Below are positions 33,385-45,079 of a DNA stretch of 64,000 nt, piece by piece. The position numbers and the translations under genes are program-made. Origin of the DNA: Stenocarpella maydis. Its lineage: Eukaryota > Ascomycota > Sordariomycetes > Diaporthales > Diaporthaceae. A model generated the notes under the pieces. That model ran no database searches. It was not told where the DNA came from and was given only the letters and a program-made list of their open reading frames with translations. Position 1 is the stretch's first letter, and each line of letters opens with the position of its first letter. The stretch lies in assembly GCA_002270565.1 (NCBI GenBank), contig NQMI01000050.1, positions 136,236 through 200,235 of the forward strand, in the 5' to 3' direction.

Positions 33385-33658
33385 AGACACATGGCACAGT
33401 CTCTCCCCCCCCGTTCGCATGGGGCAGAGACGACAGGCACCGCGGTCGTGGGTCACGACACGCGCTACTCCCCGCAATATGCTGGGCGCACATGATAAGT
33501 GCAGCGGCGCTTTCGACGCGTTGGGGCAAGATCAAGGGGCACAGGCGGGCAGGTCGGCAGGTCGGGGTGAGGACCGGCAGCGCTAGGCGATACTCCGTGG
33601 ATGGTGTGTGTGATGCGGAGTGTAACGTCCCAGCCGGCTGTGAGCTGTTGTGTTGATA

Positions 33659-33659
33659 G

Positions 33660-33690
<31 letters not shown>
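33659..33690. repeat. (GCCT)8 microsatellite
   Basis: Eight perfect tetranucleotide units followed by a partial one. Confidence 0.95.
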
Positions 33691-33691
<1 letters not shown>

Positions 33692-34140
33692 CCGGTCAGC
33701 CAGTTGGGGTCCACCGTTATCGAATTAGCGGGGTGGGCCTTGGCTCTAGTGCATGGATGCGCTAATCAGCGTGGAGACTCGTCGTCACGGACCGGATGTA
33801 ATGCCAGGTTGGGGAAGCTTCAGGGCCTGCCTGGGCATCTACAGTGACATCGTCGAGCTGGATCCACCTGGCTGGCCTCGTGCCCCATCCTCTATGTAGT
33901 GTAAGTCCAAGAGACCTCGGGGGAGAACTGGGCGAACAGCCCTCTCTGGTGATGCACCGTCGAGCCGAGCTATCTGGATATTATTATCATTGTCTGGACC
34001 GTCTTCTTGTCTCAGGACCTGCACTGTTTGGTGTCAGGTATGCTAATAACTGTACTGCAGACCGCAAACAAAAACCCCCGCTGGTATCTCGCTCGTCGTC
34101 GTCGCTCGTCCATGCAGTGCAAAAAGAACCCCCCCGCCTG

Positions 34141-35484
34141 CTACACCTGCGTGGCCTGCCCCGACGCATTCCCCTCCACCCTCGCCATCAGCTCGTCGTA
34201 CGCCAGCTGGTCCTCGCCCGTCTCGAACGCCCCGACGATGGCGTCCTTGTTCATCCACAGCTCGCCCGAGTAGTCCCGCAGGTACGCGTACAGGAACAGC
34301 CTCCGCCGCGGGTCCCGCCGCTGCGCCCGCCGCACGTTCCTGACGTCGCCCGGCTCGTGTGCCGTGTCCGGGTCGTACGCCGCCAGCCGCGGGTCGTCGA
34401 TGGTGAGCGGGATGTGGTCGTCCGAGATGACGAGCCGCCTCAGCCGCGTGCCGGGCCTGCTGATGAGCGCGAAGAAGCGCGCCCACTGCATTCCGGCCCC
34501 CGGCTCGGCCGCGTGGTCGCTGGCCCCGCGGAAGGCGTAGCAGTTGCGCAGCTCCAGGCTCTCGAGCGTCCGCGCGTGCCCGTTGATGAAGTGCGCGAGC
34601 TCGAACCCCGCGAAGCAGTTCTTGAGCGAGAGGTGCTCCAGCGCCGGCAGCTGCGTGGCCTTGAGGGACAGCGGGATGTGGTAGTGGCCCCGCGCGCCGA
34701 GCGGCGCCTGCTGGGACGCGTGGAGCGAGAGGCGCCGCACCGAGCTGGCGTGCGGGAAGTAGACCTTGAGCAGCGACTGCAGCGAGTCGTTGTACGCGGT
34801 CACGGTGTTGATGGCCCGGTGGCCGTTCTTCATGCCCGCCACGTCGATGTCCAGGGCCTCGAGCCGGCCCAGGAACCGGCGGAACTCGGCCGAGTGGAAG
34901 GCTGACGACCACACCGGTACCAGCGACTTGAGCGACAGGTGCGTGGCGGTCTGGTTCGCGGCCAGCGCGTTCCAGGCGTCGGCGAGCAGCCGCCGCCATG
35001 TCTGGTCGTTCTCGAGCTGGAGGAGCGTCTCCTCGTCCCGCGGCTGCCCGAACGCCGTGACGTCCGGCTCGGCGGCGCCGGCTCCCCCCCGGCCTGGTGT
35101 CCCCAGCTCAAAGCCGTACTCGAGGTTGATCTTCTCCATGTTGGGCGTGTGCGTGCCACTGAGCATCTCCTGTGCAGCCGTCGAGACGCCTGGCTTCCCC
35201 GGCCCGATGCTGCTGTCTTGTCTGTCTAGATCCCGGAGACGGACGCAGAAGTTGAGGTCCCTGATGAGATTCTTCCCATCTTGTCCAAGGCTGAGAAGCA
35301 GGGCTTCCTTGTCGTTGAAGCTCTCGGTCACGCATATTGACCGACCACTGACGTATGGCGCGGCCACATGGACCTCCTGGATAGAGTGATCCGCGCCGGC
35401 CTTCCTGGACTTGGAGGCCTTTTCAAGCTTGTGAGGAATGCCAGGTTGAATGTCGATAGGCGTCTGATCAACCTGATGGGGCAT
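34141..35484 (-). CDS. LRR/F-box-like hypothetical protein
   Basis: Single exon, 447 aa from ATG 35484; the frame reaches a GTG further upstream but no ATG. The middle and C-terminal parts have leucine-rich-repeat-like lines (LPALEHLSLKNCFAGFELAH, ARTLESLELRNCYAF, TRLRRLVISDDHIPL), as in the many Pezizomycotina proteins that carry an F-box followed by loose LRRs. I could not find the F-box itself, either at the N-terminus or in the 500 bases upstream, so the model may lack a first exon or the protein may lack that domain. Codon use is very GC-rich in the third position. Function unknown. Confidence 0.7.
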   Translation of the reverse strand: MPHQVDQTPIDIQPGIPHKLEKASKSRKAGADHSIQEVHVAAPYVSGRSICVTESFNDKEALLLSLGQDGKNLIRDLNFCVRLRDLDRQDSSIGPGKPGVSTAAQEMLSGTHTPNMEKINLEYGFELGTPGRGGAGAAEPDVTAFGQPRDEETLLQLENDQTWRRLLADAWNALAANQTATHLSLKSLVPVWSSAFHSAEFRRFLGRLEALDIDVAGMKNGHRAINTVTAYNDSLQSLLKVYFPHASSVRRLSLHASQQAPLGARGHYHIPLSLKATQLPALEHLSLKNCFAGFELAHFINGHARTLESLELRNCYAFRGASDHAAEPGAGMQWARFFALISRPGTRLRRLVISDDHIPLTIDDPRLAAYDPDTAHEPGDVRNVRRAQRRDPRRRLFLYAYLRDYSGELWMNKDAIVGAFETGEDQLAYDELMARVEGNASGQATQV

Positions 35485-36161
35485 AATGGCGATGGTTCGT
35501 CGCTGGCACAAGGGCAAAAAAAGTCTCAGCCTCTCCGGCACGACAATCACGCGTGCAGACTAAATGGGAGCATGACCTTTTTGATCTGCAACATGGTCGG
35601 TCATATGCGCTACTGCCCGACATTTGTTCCAACGGGCACCGGAAAGCCGCATAACATTCGCCTGTGGGGGATCCCCAGGCAGCCCAGGTGAGACAAAACT
35701 CAATGTCCAAGTTTACGGTTACATATTTGGATGCCAGCAGCCGTAAACTTGGACGAAAGGTCGTCTGGCTCTGGGGTGTGCTGGCCGGTTGGCCCCACAA
35801 ATGCCGCGACACTGAAGCTGTTCAGGGCTGTCAGGGTCTGCCGCCTCTTGTCGGCCGAGTCGTGCTCATTCCAGCACTCTTGACTCAGGGGTGCATTTCT
35901 TCCTACTTCGGACTCTGCAGCACCTGCCACAGGCTGCCAGCGGCCTACTCGTCCGGGGGGGGGGGGGGGCAAAAGACTCCACCTTTTGCCAGGACCTGCA
36001 GCCGGTGCCAGTCACGGATCAAACTTTAAACAAAGGACCCTCTGCAATTGCTGCGCGACGCTGTGTCATCCTTGGGTAGCATCCAATCCTGTTTTTTTCT
36101 GGTGGATATACTAGACTATATTTGTCGTCTGATTCAGGATTCAGGCACATAATATGACATG
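35485..36161. other. Intergenic region with perfect inverted repeat
   Basis: Holds a perfect 14-bp inverted repeat (35705-35718 and 35741-35754) and a run of about 15 G at 35955-35969. No gene is supported. Confidence 0.5.
35705..35754. repeat. Perfect inverted repeat, 14-bp arms, 22-base spacer
   Basis: Arms GTCCAAGTTTACGG and CCGTAAACTTGGAC match at every position. It lies about 220 bp upstream of the LRR-like gene's start and about 410 bp downstream of the carboxylesterase stop. Confidence 0.9.
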
Positions 36162-37980
36162 TTATACCTCCATCGTACCGCTCAAATCCTTCCACAGAGC
36201 GCAACGGTCGGCCAGCTGCTGCGGCACCTCCTCCATGACCGTATCATTTGTCTGGAATTTCAACCTAAACCCCCTGCCCGCACCGAGATCCCCCCACGTC
36301 TCCCACACCGGAGTCCCCGCGTACCTATAGATATTCGGGTCCAGGGCTCTCACGAAACTGATGTAGTAGTTCATGACCACGGGCACAATGTCGGCGTTTG
36401 TCGTATAATAGCTGTCCGCGACGCTGCCGGCAAACCCCACCCCGAATACTGCGGCCGTCTCGAAGGTGTGAGGCACCCCTAATCCTGCAGCCACGTTGCC
36501 CGGGTCTATGACGTTGTACCGGTAATTCCACACCTTTGCGGGGTCGAAGAAGGACGACATAGTCTCAGCCAGTGTGTTACCTGGGCAGGTGAACGTGGCG
36601 TCGCCGTAGGCTGCTGCTGCTGAGGGGAAGTAAGCCGCATGCTCCGGCAAGGGGTCGGTCAGCGGATACGCCTCATTGATCTGGTCCAGCTGGGCTTCAT
36701 CGAGGAGCGGGTAGTTGTTCTTGAAGAAACGTGACACATCCTCCTGTGTGGAGGCGTTGTATGCAAAGACAGTTCCCTCATCCGTGTCGTCGCCGATCAG
36801 GATTGGCACCTTGATGAACTTGCCTGCTTCGAAAGCCTTGTACAGGTTATCTGAGACCAGCGTCCCGGGACCAGTGGTGACCGGCAGCCAGTACCAAAGG
36901 GGCAATGGGTCACCGCTGCCCTGGGGGAATTGTTGGACAACGTTCGCCGCCTGGATGGTGGCCAGATCCACAGACCGAAGGCACGACAGGGAGTCCGTGG
37001 CGTTCGAGCAGCCTGTGGCGGCAACGAAGCGGTCATACTGGAACTCAAGCTCGCTGAGGTTTCGCTGGGTTGGCCAGAAGGGAGACTGCGGTGCGGCGCC
37101 CACGAAAAGCCCCTTGTCCTCGCCATCGTAAGCAGCAAGGTGCTGTGCTACTGAGCCACCGCCAGCCGAAGACCCGTGGATGACAACATGTGATGGATCG
37201 CCGCCGAACTATCGCCATACTCTGTTAACGAATCTCACGGGCCCGCACGTCCAACTCGGGGTTCTTACCTTGGCAATATTGTCCTGCACCCAGTAGAGCA
37301 GCTTCCTCTGGTCCAGCAACCCCGCGTTCAGGTCGCCATCTTCCTGGACCTTCTCACTGGCCAAGAAACCCAGAGCCCCAACGCGGTAGTTGAAGTTGAC
37401 GAAGACCAGGTTGTAGCCTGACTGGCGAACCATCTCAGTGCCGTTGTGGATATCCGAGTTCATGACCACGCCGGTGCCATTGTAGTTGCCCTGCGCATTC
37501 AAGGCGTAACCGCCGCCCTGGATATACACCCACACCGGGAGCTTTGAGTCTGGTGTTGCACCCGAAGGCGCGAACACATTCACGAATAGGCAGTCTTCTG
37601 TCTGGGTGCTTGACGGGTTTTGGTTGGACCCTACACAGATAGGACCAAACTAGTTGTCACGCCCTGTCAGTTGAGGCACAGGACCGCGGCTGTGTATACA
37701 TTACAGCCCTGGGAACGCAACTCACGCTCGAAGCATCCTGGACACCTGACACTGGCTCGGGGTCTTGAGGGCCGCGGAATCTCAAATCACCCAGCGGGGG
37801 TGCTGCATACCGCAGCCCGAGATACTGGTCGACTCCTGCTGGCAGGCGGACACCCTGATAGGTGGCATAGCCCAGGGACACGACGGGCGGGGATGTGTCT
37901 TCCTGACGAATGTGAGGTAACACACTGCCGGCGGCGGGAGACAGGCTTGCGAGCAAGCAGAGTCCGTACGTCGCGAACAT
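36162..37980 (-). CDS. Secreted type-B carboxylesterase/lipase
   Basis: Three exons, 37980-37726, 37649-37269 and 37208-36162, giving 560 aa. A signal peptide covers about residues 1-19 (MFATYGLCLLASLSPAAGS). The alpha/beta-hydrolase shows the type-B carboxylesterase motifs: EDCLFVNVFAP, the oxyanion loop YIQGGGY, and the nucleophile elbow HGSSAGGGSV with catalytic Ser. The acid is in DDTDEGTVF and the His in GVPHTFETAAVFG. Cysteines typical of the family are present. Such enzymes hydrolyse esters outside the cell (lipase, feruloyl or general carboxylesterase activity). The acyl preference is not readable here. A related but distinct esterase lies at 57.6-59.3 kb. Confidence 0.93.
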
Positions 37981-40134
37981 GGTGGCTTCTCGGCTACGAG
38001 GACGGATTCTGAGAGGAGCGTGTCCCTGTCCAGACCATACCACCTCAGATCGTCCAACGCCCCCGCCCTTACATATATAGTCTGCATAGGAAGTGCCTCC
38101 AGAACCAAGGTACTGCTTCCCCGCATCGATATATCAAAAGCAGCGTCACGCGAGGATGTGGGAATGAGGACGGGCCGGACCTCAAGGTTAATTCACAAAT
38201 CAGGACCCGCAGTCGCCCGAGGGTGTTAGATTCACCGCTGCCGTGCATCCCGAAGCCATCACACAGCGGTCGGAGGTCTCGACCAATTCTGTCCCGTCAC
38301 ATGTGCACGACGTCAACCTTGAACTCTAGCTGGCGGGGACTGCAACCCTGCTGCCCAAGCCCGCGTCGACGCGGCAGGGGGGTTTGCGGGGTTCGGATGA
38401 GACTGCACGAGGTGCATTAAGGCGCCCCACTAGCTGAGGTATCGTGAGGGCGCTGCGGCGCTGCCGATCTTGGCCGCGGGCATGATCACAACGTCAGCGA
38501 TGTCTGCGTGCCGTTCTCCCCGCTCGCGCCTCTGTCTCCGCCAGTCCGCGCGAGTGCGGTAGTGTAGAAACTCTGTGGAACAAGCCGCGAATTATCCATG
38601 TGCCCTGGTCCCTGCCGGCACGAGATGTACCGAGCGCACGAAACAAGCAAGATTGGCTCCCGGCAGACAGCCACACTGTAAATACCTAGGTACGTACCTA
38701 TGTAGGTACACGCGTGCGTGGCGACGGGGATCCGCGAGATCGGAAGCATCGGCAGCTAAAGTCAAATGCTCACCTAATATTACTCCTGCGGACATTCCAG
38801 CGCGTGTCATGTCGTCAAGGTGTGGTCGTCCGCAATACACCGGCTGACATGACTTGTCACATCGCCAGCTCCAACCTCATTTGTAGACAGGCAGCTACTA
38901 CAAGAATCGGCCCGGCAGCGTTGGTCTGGGTCTTTCTTTGCTGTCTATCGTGGCCATGCAGGCCTAGAACGTGACCCGGGGCACCGGGATGGGACGTGGA
39001 CAATGAACAATTTTTAGCGCTTAATAGATGTATCCGTGCAGCTTGGAAGCTTCGGAGACCGCGACAAAACCTTCGGGCCGTGAGAAGTGAGAGACTCACC
39101 AGGGACGCAGCGGGCCCGTTGGAGGAGTTGTGCTCAAGTACAAATGATAGCGGGTTGCGGAACACAGGAACACAAATGAAATGAGCAGCCGCCACGATGG
39201 AATTTGAGCAGTCCAAAAGCATAAATGGGATAAAGTTGTAGACGGCAAAATGGCCTCGGCACACAGTATGGAAGTGCATGATCACAAAGGACTCCTCTAT
39301 TCTTCGTGCCCGTGGTGAGGATCAACTCCGGCTCGTTCAAATATCGCACGCGGGTGTATCTCAAGCTCTGGTGGGATACTTGCAACAACAAATATGCAGC
39401 TCTTCGCGAAGTAATGTCGCGAAGTAGAATATTCGCAGAAAAGCCATCAAATATATAATATGGGAAGGAAGAACAATATTGTTCACGATGCTCAAGGGTC
39501 ACCTAATGATTGCCCTATTGACTCTTGAGCCCCCCCTGAGGAATCAAAACTGGGTGAGTGGCAGGGATACTTGAGCTAGTTGCTATTTAAGTGCACACGG
39601 CCCGACTTCTGGGGAGCAACTCAAAACCAGGCTACTGGGAAAGCCTAGAAAACCCGGCTGAGATCAGGCATAGATTACCCTCGAATGAATGACATTATCC
39701 GAGAAACCTCTGGGACTACTAGCATCGTAAGCTCTTGTCTGGGAACGAGGCTGAGGCGATGATAGTCTTGATTGCTTTGGCACTCAGCCAACGAATTAAT
39801 GCCAAGCATCCAAATGATTTGAGAGTTTGGTACGGGAAAGTTTAACCAACATGGCAGCTCATCCATCTCTTGAGGAGGTCATTTGGAGCATGCTCACACA
39901 TGGCCTGCTTCTCCGCAGAGCCGTTTGGCTAGATGAGATTCTCGGTTTTTATTCACATCCCCTCCCACCAAAAAGCAGCTGTGACGAGTGGCCAAGCACA
40001 TCCTGTGGGGGGGGGGGGGAAACCCATATAGATAGCCAATTCCTCACGGAGGCGATCGCTTTTTCCATTCCACACATCTCATTACCGCTAAAGTTGTCAT
40101 AACTACATCTCTGAATCACAACAGTGCCTTCGAT
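37981..40134. other. Intergenic region
   Basis: 2.15 kb between divergent genes. It holds the carboxylesterase promoter, one TACCTAGGTA palindrome (38683-38692) that runs into the 12-bp palindrome AGGTACGTACCT, and a G-run near 40010. No gene is supported. Confidence 0.5.
38074..38079 (-). promoter_or_regulatory. TATA-like box of the carboxylesterase gene
   Basis: TATATA about 95 bp upstream of the start codon at 37980. Confidence 0.35.
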
Positions 40135-41622
40135 ATGGCCTCCACCGGACATGCGGCGCCCGATACCTCGGAGAAGGGCACGAGATCAATGGTTCAGCAC
40201 ACAACAGAGCCAGTGAACACGGCGGGCATATCCGAGGTCAAGCAGCTGGTCGGAAAGATCGATTGGCATCTGCCCCCGGCAATATGGCTGCTGTATCTCA
40301 TCGCGGTACGAAAAAGCAAACATACGCTTACATGATGGCCAACGCGAAAGCTGGACACACTTGGCTAACAACGACAACAGTATATGGACCGAGCAAATCT
40401 CGGCAACGCCAGGGTGGCGGGCATGAACGACGACCTAGGGCTCAGTGATACCGACTTTAGCCTGGCTCTCAACATGTTCCAAATCAGTTATATAATTTTC
40501 TCGCCGCTGTCCAACACCCTGCTACCTCGACTTCGTCCTTCCCGATATGTCAGTGCCATCATGCTGCTCTGGGGCATCGTGGTGGCATGCATGGCGGCTG
40601 CGCAGAATGCTCGCCACCTGTACGCGCTACGCTTCCTTCTCGGCATCTTCGAGGCCGGCTTCTCGCCTGCCGTGATGTACCTGTTCAGCATGTGGTACAC
40701 GCGACGCGAGACAGCTCGTCGCTTCATGGTCTTCTGGTCTGCGTCCATCATGTCAGGCGCCTTCGCCGGGATCCTTGCAGGAGCAATCAGCGGCGGGCTT
40801 GACGGCTCGCGGGGCCTGCCCGGCTGGCGTTGGCTATTTCTGGTCGAGGGCGTCGTCACTGTTGCCGTGGCTCTGCTAACCCCCTTCGTCCTCATCGACT
40901 ATCCCGCGACCTGCCTCAAGTTCACGCCCGCTGAGAAGGGGCTCGCCAGGGAGCGCCTCGAGGAAGATGGCTCCAACATTGGCGATTCGGAGACGAACCG
41001 CCGCGGGCTCAGCCTGGGGCGCAGCTTGTGGAGTGCCCTCACCACACCCATATTCTGGCTTTTCTACGTCGCCATGATGACTGTGGATGGAAGCTTCACC
41101 CTCAACAACTTCTACCCCACGCTGGTCGAGGCGCTGGGCTACGATTCAGTCACGGCTCAATACATGACCGCACCTCTGTACGTCGTCGTACTGCCCGTCG
41201 CCATCGCCATGTCTTTCTTGGGCGATCGCTGGCCGCAGAAGAGGGCATACTTCGTCGCGGGCGTTATGACCTGGGCCGCCTTGTTCGCTGCTCTGACTGC
41301 TGGCGTGAAGCCCTTTGCTGCGCGGTACGCCCTCATGTGTCTCCTCAACATCGGCCTGTACAGTTCCGTCCCACTTGTGTTGTCGTTTGCGACCACTGCA
41401 TTTGCGACCGTGCAGCCCGAGATCAGGTCTGTCGCGCTGGCCATCATGGTTGGTTATGCGAATGTGGCTCAGATCGCCACCAGTTACCTATGGCCGGATA
41501 GTGACAGCCCAAGGTACGTAATGGGGTTCGCTATCCATGCCACCATTGCGTGTTTGAGTGCAGTGCTATATCTTTACTGCGGGTTTTGGGTCTCAAGGAA
41601 GCCTCTCAAGGCCAGGCTATAG
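40135..41622 (+). CDS. MFS transporter, anion:cation symporter (allantoate permease-like) family
   Basis: Two exons, 40135-40305 and 40381-41622, giving 470 aa. The splice restores the TM1 exit motif YMDRANLGNARVAGM, hallmark of fungal ACS-family transporters (Dal5/Tna1/vitamin-type). Other marks are LGIFEAGFSPAVMYLFSMWY, PGWRWLFLVEG and FVLIDYPAT. About twelve hydrophobic segments fill the chain, which is normal in length for the family. Members import organic anions such as nicotinate, pantothenate, allantoate or sugar acids with protons at the plasma membrane. The substrate is unknown. Neighbours give no pathway hint. Confidence 0.92.
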
Positions 41623-44409
41623 AAATGCTGATTGCGTTTGGACCTAGCCTCAGCGCGAGGCTATCACTAGTTTGTTGGCGGCTATTGTGTTTTGAACCTA
41701 TTGTTATCGGCATTGTATTTATTACTTAACGCTGGATTTTTGAGCCTCTACGAACGTATGAGGAGATCGCCGCAGCTCCCTGTCTTCCCCTGTCTTTTCC
41801 TTCTTTCTTTTTCTCAAAAAAAAAGGGGGGGGGGACGGTGATTGTGATCGGATTAACACATGGGATACCATGAAGAGATCCGGGAGAAAGAACAGTGGAG
41901 TCGTAAGTGGATCAGCAGCTGCTTATTACTCCCAGATGATTTTGTGTCAGCGCGATAGTTGAAGGATTGAGTCACTGATTACCGAAGTTGGGGGATGGAA
42001 GCGCTTCAAAACATATCGTGTGGACGTCCTGCGCCTGGTTGATAACTGCGCACTGTCTGCATGTTCTCTGCGTGCCAGTATGAAACACTACTGGGAACAA
42101 TTTACAGCTCGGTGGAGAGCCTCTAAGCATAAATGAGCAAGAAGCAATCTTTCCCAAACGAACAGGGCGACAGTAATTGGGTAGCTCGATGAATGTGGGC
42201 CGTCATGCCCTGTAGCTTCGTCTACTAGAACGCGCCGAGGAGAAGCGATTGAAAATAGATCTGTTGCCCAGATGGACAACCTCAGAATGGAGTGGTTTAC
42301 CAATTTGTACCACGGATAGTAACCTCCAAACCCTGAAAATTAACAATCGTTAAATTAGCCACATATTTCCCTGACTGATCAAGATTAAAGCCTGTGCTGT
42401 GGCGAATGGTACGAGACAAGGAATGAACCTGGAAGTGCTGGTGGTCAATAATCTCGTATGTTATTGACTAAGACTTTATTGCGAGGAGTTAGTTCCCCTG
42501 TGGTCTTTATTAGTTCTTCGTGTGAAACCGATTAGATTGCCTTGATTTCTGTTTAAGCTTGTGCTGTTGATGGCTTTAACACAGGCTCACTCTTCCGGCC
42601 AGGGTTTTCATCTTGTCGCCGTTGATCTTGAGAATAGAAACTGCAACGGCGGAAGCCATGAGTAAATATGACATGATTTGTGTTAGAATACAAGATCAGC
42701 TGGCTACCTACACTTCCATGCTCTCGCGACGTTCACTGTGAGCAGGACGGCAGGCTCGTACCCTGACATAGAGCGATAGAAGGCGTGCGGGTACTCTCCA
42801 CAGATCCTCATTGTATTTAAGCTTGGCATCTGGGCAGGCATGGCCTTGTTTCTCTTAAGTGGCCGCACTTGGGTGTTGCACTCGTCTGGGTGGAGGAAAA
42901 TGCCCGGCTACGTCTCGCGCAATAATAATGAGTCGAGGATTTTGTGCTACCTCGATACGGCAGCAATGGTTCCGAGGATTGACGGCAGAAGTGGCCAGAA
43001 AGACATGAAACAAGCTGGATGCCCAGTTGATTATCTTCCCGCCAGCCCGGCCTCGGGAATGGCGTCTTAGAGGTACCCCTGCCCGAAACCCCTGGAGTCT
43101 ACACGGTCAGGAGAATAGAGGCCATCAGACTCGTATCTTCCAAGACTCTCAATCTCAGACTCACAATATTTCACCCCTACCATTCAACACTTTACATAAC
43201 CCCCATCATCTCCTTTCTACCTCCGTCGCTTGCTGGCTTCCACCAATTGGTCCCCCGTCGACGTACGTATGCTTCCGAACAATCCCATCATCGTGTGCCC
43301 GATTTGACCACGCCTTGATCCGAGCGCGAACCAGACAAACGCTAGCTTCATTGCGTAAACTGCGGGCCCCTGGAGCTCAGACTCCTGCCTTGCGACGACA
43401 TGCCAGCGAGCCACTCAAGGGGCCAGGCTGTGCGACCCGCCAGCAAACGATCGTGTTTCAAAACAAATGAAGATGATCGCGAGGCTTCGCCACCACCTCA
43501 ACGCAGATGCGAATAAGCGTGTTTCGAGGTTCGCACTTCGGGTTGTCAGCCGGTCGGCATAATTGGCTGGGATGCTCAACACGTTGCAGACTGATCCCAC
43601 GGACCAAGGTTCCGGGTCCAATGAAATGTACATGCGGCAAGGACATCGAGGAACAGCTTATCGGTATAGTCTTGCTCAGGGGATAAGCCTCAGTGCTGTC
43701 ATGATCAATACTACGCGCATCATCTAACCAGCGGTCCTGGATGTGCTCAGCAAAGAGGAACAGAACTAACTTACCCCGGCACTTTTGCACTCTTTGCAGA
43801 TATCTGATCATCCTGCGAGTTACTCGAGTGGTGCAATCTGCGAGAATCCTCCAGGGCTCAGAAGACGCAAGCAGCTAAAAGAAACCAGGGGCTAGATGCC
43901 CTTGACAAAGGTGATGCCAGCAGGCTGGATCTCCGCAGGTTCACTCACGTCAGTTTCCTTGCCTCCTGCATCTCCTGCGGGTACCTGCGGGCCCATCGCG
44001 GCAGTCGAGGACTCCCGGCCACCCCCGGTAGGGCATGATCCCTCACAGGATGTTTCGAGGAAATTAGAGGTGGGACAGAATTGGCCGAAGGCCTAGAATT
44101 CCACGAGCGGCACGAGGCTGGACGGGACTGTTTGTCCACCCACCAGGCCACACATGATATAAGAGCATCGGTCTCGACTTTTCACATTTGGATTTACTCT
44201 CATGCCTCATTCCGCTCTTCAGCCCAATCTTCAAGTCCTTCCAGTCATTTTTGAGGCTAGTCTTCAGGTACTTTCTCTTTCTCTGCCCAGACGAGACATT
44301 CATTCGCGAGTCGAAACTTGCCACCCCTTTTTTCCAAAGTCTGAACCATCAAGTCACGCGAGTACACAGGCTCAGATCAAAAAAAAATCGATACCAGAAA
44401 CCAGTCAAA
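41623..44409. other. Intergenic region, possible small unplaced gene
   Basis: 2.8 kb with no confident gene. On the minus strand an ATG at 42841 opens a 47-codon frame, then a plausible donor (GTAGGT, about 42708) and branch CTAAC, so a small two-exon gene ending near 42580 is conceivable; I do not recognise the product. Plus-strand frames at 42840-43470 look like chance. A TATA-like TATAAG near 44158 may serve the glycine-rich protein gene. Confidence 0.35.
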
Positions 44410-45079
44410 ATGGTCAAGATCACGCCTCTCGTTGCATCCCTCCTCTTGTCCATGGTCGCCGCCCAGGACCAGTTCCAAGCACCAACCGGCACCGACTTCC
44501 CTTTTGGTCCTGAGCCGTGAGTATTACATTTCCTTCCGATCCCGGGTTGTGATTTCCCAGCACGATCCACATCGGTGAATACCCGACCAGGGGTCTCTGG
44601 CAGTCGGCAAGATGATCATTGACATATCACGTTACAGTACTGGCTCTCCTCCATCAGACGCCCAGCCCACCGGAGGCTTTGGTGGTGGCTTCGGAGGTGG
44701 TGGCCTCGGGAATGGTGGTTTCGGGGGTGGTGGCTCCGGTGCCCAGCCTTCCGGGGGTTTCGGTGGTGGCTTCGGTGGTGTCCCTGGAGCTCAACCCACC
44801 GGTGGCTTTGGTGGTGGCTTCGGTGGTGGCTTCGGCGGTGGACCTGGGGCTCAGCCTACCGGAAACCCTGGTGACTTCGGCTTCAGAAACTATGCCAAGC
44901 GCCAGGCGTGGCAAGGCGGTGCCCCCTCCGGCTTCCAGACCTTCACTCGTAGCCCTGAGCCCTCCGGGCCCCCTCCCACTGGTGGCTTCGGCGGCTGGGG
45001 CCCTAAGCCTACAGGATCTTTTGGCGGCGATTTCCCCATTCCCTCTGGCTTTCCTCAAGGTGGCGAGTCCCCGAACTAA
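44410..45079 (+). CDS. Secreted glycine-rich repeat protein
   Basis: Two exons, 44410-44516 and 44638-45079, giving 182 aa. Residues 1-18 form a signal peptide (MVKITPLVASLLLSMVAA) followed by QDQFQAP. The mature protein is mostly GFGGGFGG-type repeats broken by AQPTGG and AQPSGG linkers, and ends in Pro/Gly-rich sequence. There is a Kex2-like KR in YAKRQAWQGG near residue 120. There are no cysteines and no GPI signal. Gly-rich secreted proteins of fungi are often wall-associated or adhesive; that role here is inference. The KR site could allow maturation into repeat and tail parts. Confidence 0.82.

Larger units (their letters stand above)
33311..34140. other. Intergenic region with tetranucleotide repeat
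   Basis: 830 bases between the two minus-strand genes. It contains a (GCCT)8 microsatellite at 33659-33690. No gene is supported. Confidence 0.5.

Noticed and set aside
33844..34905. Plus-strand open frame of 353 codons
   Set aside because: Antisense shadow of the GC3-rich LRR-like gene, dominated by Arg/Val/Pro.
43027..43470. Plus-strand 147-codon gene
   Set aside because: Composition and overlap with other frames suggest chance; no similarity recognised.
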